Shown in pieces: positions 61,165 through 64,000 of a DNA stretch of 64,000 nt; positions within the stretch are counted from its first letter, which is position 1; each line of letters begins with the position of its first letter. Source of the stretch: Actinoplanes sp. N902-109 (GTDB lineage Bacteria; Actinomycetota; Actinomycetes; Mycobacteriales; Micromonosporaceae); the NCBI RefSeq assembly GCF_000389965.1, contig NC_021191.1, positions 6,759,501 through 6,823,500 of the forward strand, in the 5' to 3' direction. The notes beneath the pieces were generated by a model. The model saw nothing but the letters and a program-made list of their open reading frames with translations, was not told the origin of the DNA and searched no databases. Both the position numbers and the translations under genes were made by a program.

Positions 61165-61722
61165 TCACCGGCCCAGCCCGAACAGGCCGCGCCCGTGCGG
61201 GCTGACCTTCACGGTCGGCGGCTTGGCCGCGTCGTACCACTCCGCGGCTCGAATCTGCTTCATCGCGTCCTTGCGGCCGGCTGGGTCGAGCCGGTCGAGG
61301 AACAGCACGCCGTCGAGGTGGTCGGTCTCGTGCTGCACGCACCGCGCCATCAGCCCGGTGCCGACCAGCCGGATCGGGTCGCCGAACTCGTTGCGGCCCT
61401 CGGCCACCACGTTCTGCCGGCGCTTGGTGTCGACGTAGACCCCCGGGATCGACAGGCAGCCCTCGGGGCCGTCCTGCTCCTCCTCGTCGGGGAAGCTCAG
61501 CACCGGGTTGACGATGTGCCCGACCACGTCGTCGACGTCGAACGCGAACACCCGCAGACCCACGCCGAGCTGCGGCGCGGCCAGGCCGGCCCCGCCCTCG
61601 TCGAGCATGGTGTCGGTCAGGTTCCTGACGAGGGTGCGCAGTTCCTTGTCGAAATCGACAACCGGCTCGGCCTGCTCACGCAGGACCGGATCGCCGAACA
61701 GACGGATGGGCTGAACAGTCAC
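61165..61722 (-). CDS. def: Peptide deformylase
   Basis: A 185-residue metallo-hydrolase removing the N-formyl group. GAGLAAPQLGVGLRV is motif 1, EGCLSIPGVYV motif 2 with the metal Cys, and QHETDHLDGVLFLDRLD motif 3 with the HExxH ligands. GTG at 61722 is preferred since it gives the family start TVQPIRLFGDPVLR and overlaps the P450 stop as GTGA; ATG at 61731 is three codons upstream. Confidence 0.96.
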   Translation of the reverse strand: MTVQPIRLFGDPVLREQAEPVVDFDKELRTLVRNLTDTMLDEGGAGLAAPQLGVGLRVFAFDVDDVVGHIVNPVLSFPDEEEQDGPEGCLSIPGVYVDTKRRQNVVAEGRNEFGDPIRLVGTGLMARCVQHETDHLDGVLFLDRLDPAGRKDAMKQIRAAEWYDAAKPPTVKVSPHGRGLFGLGR

Positions 61723-62960
61723 CCGGCCCATTCTACGGAGGTCGCCGCGGCGGCCCCCAGCGCCACCGGCTGGGCCGCCCAGCCGCGCAGGTTGGCCCGG
61801 TCCCGGCGGTGCGGCTCGGCCGCCGCGGCCAGCTCCGGGAAGCGCCGCAGCAGCGCCGGCAGGGCCACCTGAGCCTCCAGCCGGGCCAGCGGGGCGCCCA
61901 GGCAGTAGTGCGCGCCCGCGCCGAACGACAGCGGTGCGTTGCCGGGCCGGTCCGGGTCGAACCGGTCCGGGCCGGGGAACCGCCGGGGATCCCGGTTGGC
62001 CGCGCCGAGCAGCAGGATCAGCTCGCCGCCGGCCGGCACCGGCACCCCGGCGAGCACCCGGTCCGAGCCGGCGAACCGCTCGGTGAGCTGCACCGGGGGG
62101 TCGTACCGGAGGATCTCCTCGACGAAACCCGGCGCGAGCCCCGGATCGGCGCGCAACCGGGCAGCATGCGCGGGGTGCTGCAGCAGCAGCCGCACGCCGT
62201 TGCCGATCAGGTTGGTGGTGGTCTCGAACCCGGCGACCAGCAGCAGAGCCAGATTGCCCATCAGCTCGCCGGCGGTCAGCGTCTCCCCGTCGGCGGCGTG
62301 CGCGGCGGCCAGCGCGGTCACCAGGTCGTCCTGCGGCTCCTGCCGGCGCACCGCGATCAGCGCGGCGAAATAGGCCTCCAGCTCCTTGGCGGCGGCGTGC
62401 GCGGCCGCGGCCTCCGCCGCACCGAACCGCACCTCGAGCACCGCGGTCAACGCCTCGGCCAGCCGCCGGAAGTCGGCCCGGTCGGCCGGCGGCACCCCCA
62501 GCAGGACGCAGATCACCGCGATGGGCAACGGGTAGGCCAACCGGGTCATCACATCGACCACGCCGTCGCGCGCGTGCGCCGCCAGCTCGTCCAGCCCGGC
62601 AGCGACCTGCGCCTCAATCACCGGGCGCAGCCGGCCCACCCGCCGGGCGGTGAACACGCCCGCGGCCAACCGGCGCATCCGGGTGTGGTCCGGCGGGTTC
62701 TTGCGGAGCATCGAATCGACGAACAGGGCCACGCCGCGGTTGTCCCGCCAGTCATCGAAGTGCTGGTCGAGCAGGGTGCTGTCGTACGCGCGCATGCCCG
62801 GGTCCCGCAAGATCGCGTCGGCCTGCTCGTACCCCGAGACGAACCACGCGCCGCCGTGGCCCACCACCGGCCCGGCCGAGCGCAGCGCGGCGTACGCGGG
62901 ATAAGGGTCGACGGCGGCAGCGGGCGACAGCAGCGTGGCAACGGCGGCGGCGACGTCCAT
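61719..62960 (-). CDS. Cytochrome P450
   Basis: A 413-residue soluble bacterial P450. The I-helix oxygen-binding motif is VAGFETTTN near residue 242, the K-helix EEILRYDPP (ExxR), and the haem loop FGAGAHYCLGAPLAR near residue 350, whose Cys ligates iron. HTRMRRLAAGVFTARRV is the usual C-helix. ATG at 62960 is 14 bp after the priA stop; the stop overlaps def by four bases. No ferredoxin gene is adjacent. Substrate unknown; P450s are often in secondary metabolism, but no such cluster is here. Confidence 0.94.
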   Translation of the reverse strand: MDVAAAVATLLSPAAAVDPYPAYAALRSAGPVVGHGGAWFVSGYEQADAILRDPGMRAYDSTLLDQHFDDWRDNRGVALFVDSMLRKNPPDHTRMRRLAAGVFTARRVGRLRPVIEAQVAAGLDELAAHARDGVVDVMTRLAYPLPIAVICVLLGVPPADRADFRRLAEALTAVLEVRFGAAEAAAAHAAAKELEAYFAALIAVRRQEPQDDLVTALAAAHAADGETLTAGELMGNLALLLVAGFETTTNLIGNGVRLLLQHPAHAARLRADPGLAPGFVEEILRYDPPVQLTERFAGSDRVLAGVPVPAGGELILLLGAANRDPRRFPGPDRFDPDRPGNAPLSFGAGAHYCLGAPLARLEAQVALPALLRRFPELAAAAEPHRRDRANLRGWAAQPVALGAAAATSVEWAG

Positions 62961-62974
62961 CGCTCCATTGTGGG

Positions 62975-64000
62975 TCACAGGAGCTCGGCCGGATCGACCT
63001 GGATGCGCACCGGCAGGGTGGCCCGCTTGGCGCTGCGCACCCCGGCCGCCGCGTGCAACGCCCGGGCCAGCTCGGCCGCCCGGCCGCGGGGCACCCGTAC
63101 GAGCAGGCGCTCCTGGTCGTCGGTGGCCGGTACCGGCCCGAGGATCTCGGCCTCCTCGGGCAGCCGGGCCGCGTCGAGCAACTCGGCCACCGCCTCGGTG
63201 CGCCCGGTCAGGCTGACGAACCGCAGCGCCGGCGGGAACCCCAGCTCCCGGCGCTCGGCCAGCTCCCGGGCGGCGAACCAGCCCGGATCCCAGCGCAACA
63301 GGGCCTGCACCGGCGCCAGCGACCCGTCGGCAACGACAACCACCCGGCCGCCCGCGCCCTGCGGTTTCGCCAGCGCCGCCGCGGAGAGCCAGCGCCGCAT
63401 CGTCTCCTCGGCCGCCCGCAGATCGGCCCGGGTCAGCATCGCCCACGTGTCGAGCAGCAGCACCGCCCCGAACCCGCCCTCGGCCACCGGCTCGGCGCCC
63501 GGCGTCGCCACCACCACCGCCGCCTCCCCCGGCACGCTGTCGAGGATCTCGTCCCGCCCGGACGTGCGCACCGGCACCCCCGGGAACGCCCGGCCCAGCT
63601 CCTCCGCCGTACGGCGGGCGCCGATCACCGACGCCCGCAACCGCCGCCCGCCGCAAGCCGGGCACGCATAGGCCGCCGACGCCCGCCCGCACCAATGGCA
63701 CACCGGAACATCCCGCGACCCGGCCAGCCCCAACGGACCCGAACAATGCGGGCACCGCGCAGGCGTCCGGCACTCGGCACAGGCCACCGACGGCAGATAG
63801 CCCCGCCGCGGCACCTGGACCAGCACGGGAGCCCCTGCCTGCAATGCCTGCCGCGCCGTCTGCCACGCCAGACTCGGCAACCGCGCGGTCACCGCCCCCG
63901 GATCCCGCGCCAGCTGAGGATCATCCCCGGTGGGAGCTATCGCCGGCGACCGCCGCCGCACCGTCTCGCGAGCCGCCACGATCTCCTTGGCCCAGCCCGT
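62975..64000 (-). CDS. priA: Primosomal protein N' (PriA), C-terminal part (cut by window edge)
   Basis: About 340 C-terminal residues are visible. The zinc module is CAECRTPARCPHCSG, CHWCG and CPACGG. RTSGRDEILDSVPGEAAVVV and REELGFPP-like RRELGFPPALRFVSLTG follow as in PriA. Classic helicase motifs IV-VI are weak (VVVATPGAEPV, no clear QMxxKGxDF), in line with the degenerate actinobacterial PriA that is thought not to unwind DNA. The start and Walker region lie outside the window. Confidence 0.88.
   Translation of the reverse strand, partial: TGWAKEIVAARETVRRRSPAIAPTGDDPQLARDPGAVTARLPSLAWQTARQALQAGAPVLVQVPRRGYLPSVACAECRTPARCPHCSGPLGLAGSRDVPVCHWCGRASAAYACPACGGRRLRASVIGARRTAEELGRAFPGVPVRTSGRDEILDSVPGEAAVVVATPGAEPVAEGGFGAVLLLDTWAMLTRADLRAAEETMRRWLSAAALAKPQGAGGRVVVVADGSLAPVQALLRWDPGWFAARELAERRELGFPPALRFVSLTGRTEAVAELLDAARLPEEAEILGPVPATDDQERLLVRVPRGRAAELARALHAAAGVRSAKRATLPVRIQVDPAELL

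Overview
The window is high-GC actinobacterial DNA. The best guess is a Micromonosporaceae member close to Actinoplanes. The reasons are the heavy GC third-position bias, GTG starts, ATGA/GTGA overlaps between consecutive genes, a CebR-type operator in front of a secreted cellulase, and the conserved chain priA-def-fmt-rsmB-rpe-rib-hisEG-infC-rpmI-rplT-pheST-arg. The genus is an inference from memory of gene order, not from a search.

Most housekeeping genes lie on the minus strand and read from the right edge leftward: priA (partial), a cytochrome P450, def, fmt, rsmB, a sulfotransferase-like gene, rpe, a response regulator with GGDEF domain, an FMN riboswitch with terminator, ribD-ribE-ribBA-ribH, hisE-hisG with a PH-domain membrane protein, infC-rpmI-rplT, an rRNA methyltransferase, pheS-pheT, then argC-J-B-D-F-R, an unknown gene, argG and finally argH. 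The arginine genes are almost all joined by 1-4 bp start/stop overlaps, and an ARG-box-like palindrome lies before argC.

Three plus-strand blocks interrupt this chain. A polar amino-acid ABC transporter (50.2-52.7 kb) sits between rib and his genes. dapE (13.0-14.1 kb) sits between argG and argH. A segment of about 20 kb (21.9-42.2 kb) separates pheT from argC. This last segment looks accessory: a GH3 glucosidase, a phosphofructokinase, a YdcF/SanA-like protein, a beta-lactamase-like hydrolase with an internal Gly-Pro repeat, remnants of an ABC transporter and a LuxR regulator, a modular GH9 cellulase with CBM3 and CBM2, an M28 peptidase, a repeat-filled gap, a large SF1 helicase, a histidine-free SAM adenosyltransferase-family protein, and a XRE regulator expanded by an 18-nt minisatellite next to an SDR gene.

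The left 11.4 kb holds a partial NAD(P)H-hydrate dehydratase with a histidine phosphatase, a membrane GGDEF-EAL protein, an arabinose-oligomer ABC importer with GH51 arabinofuranosidase (no ATPase gene nearby), a LysR regulator facing a TauE/SafE permease, and three small coupled genes of unknown function. No tRNA, rRNA, transposase or CRISPR array was seen.
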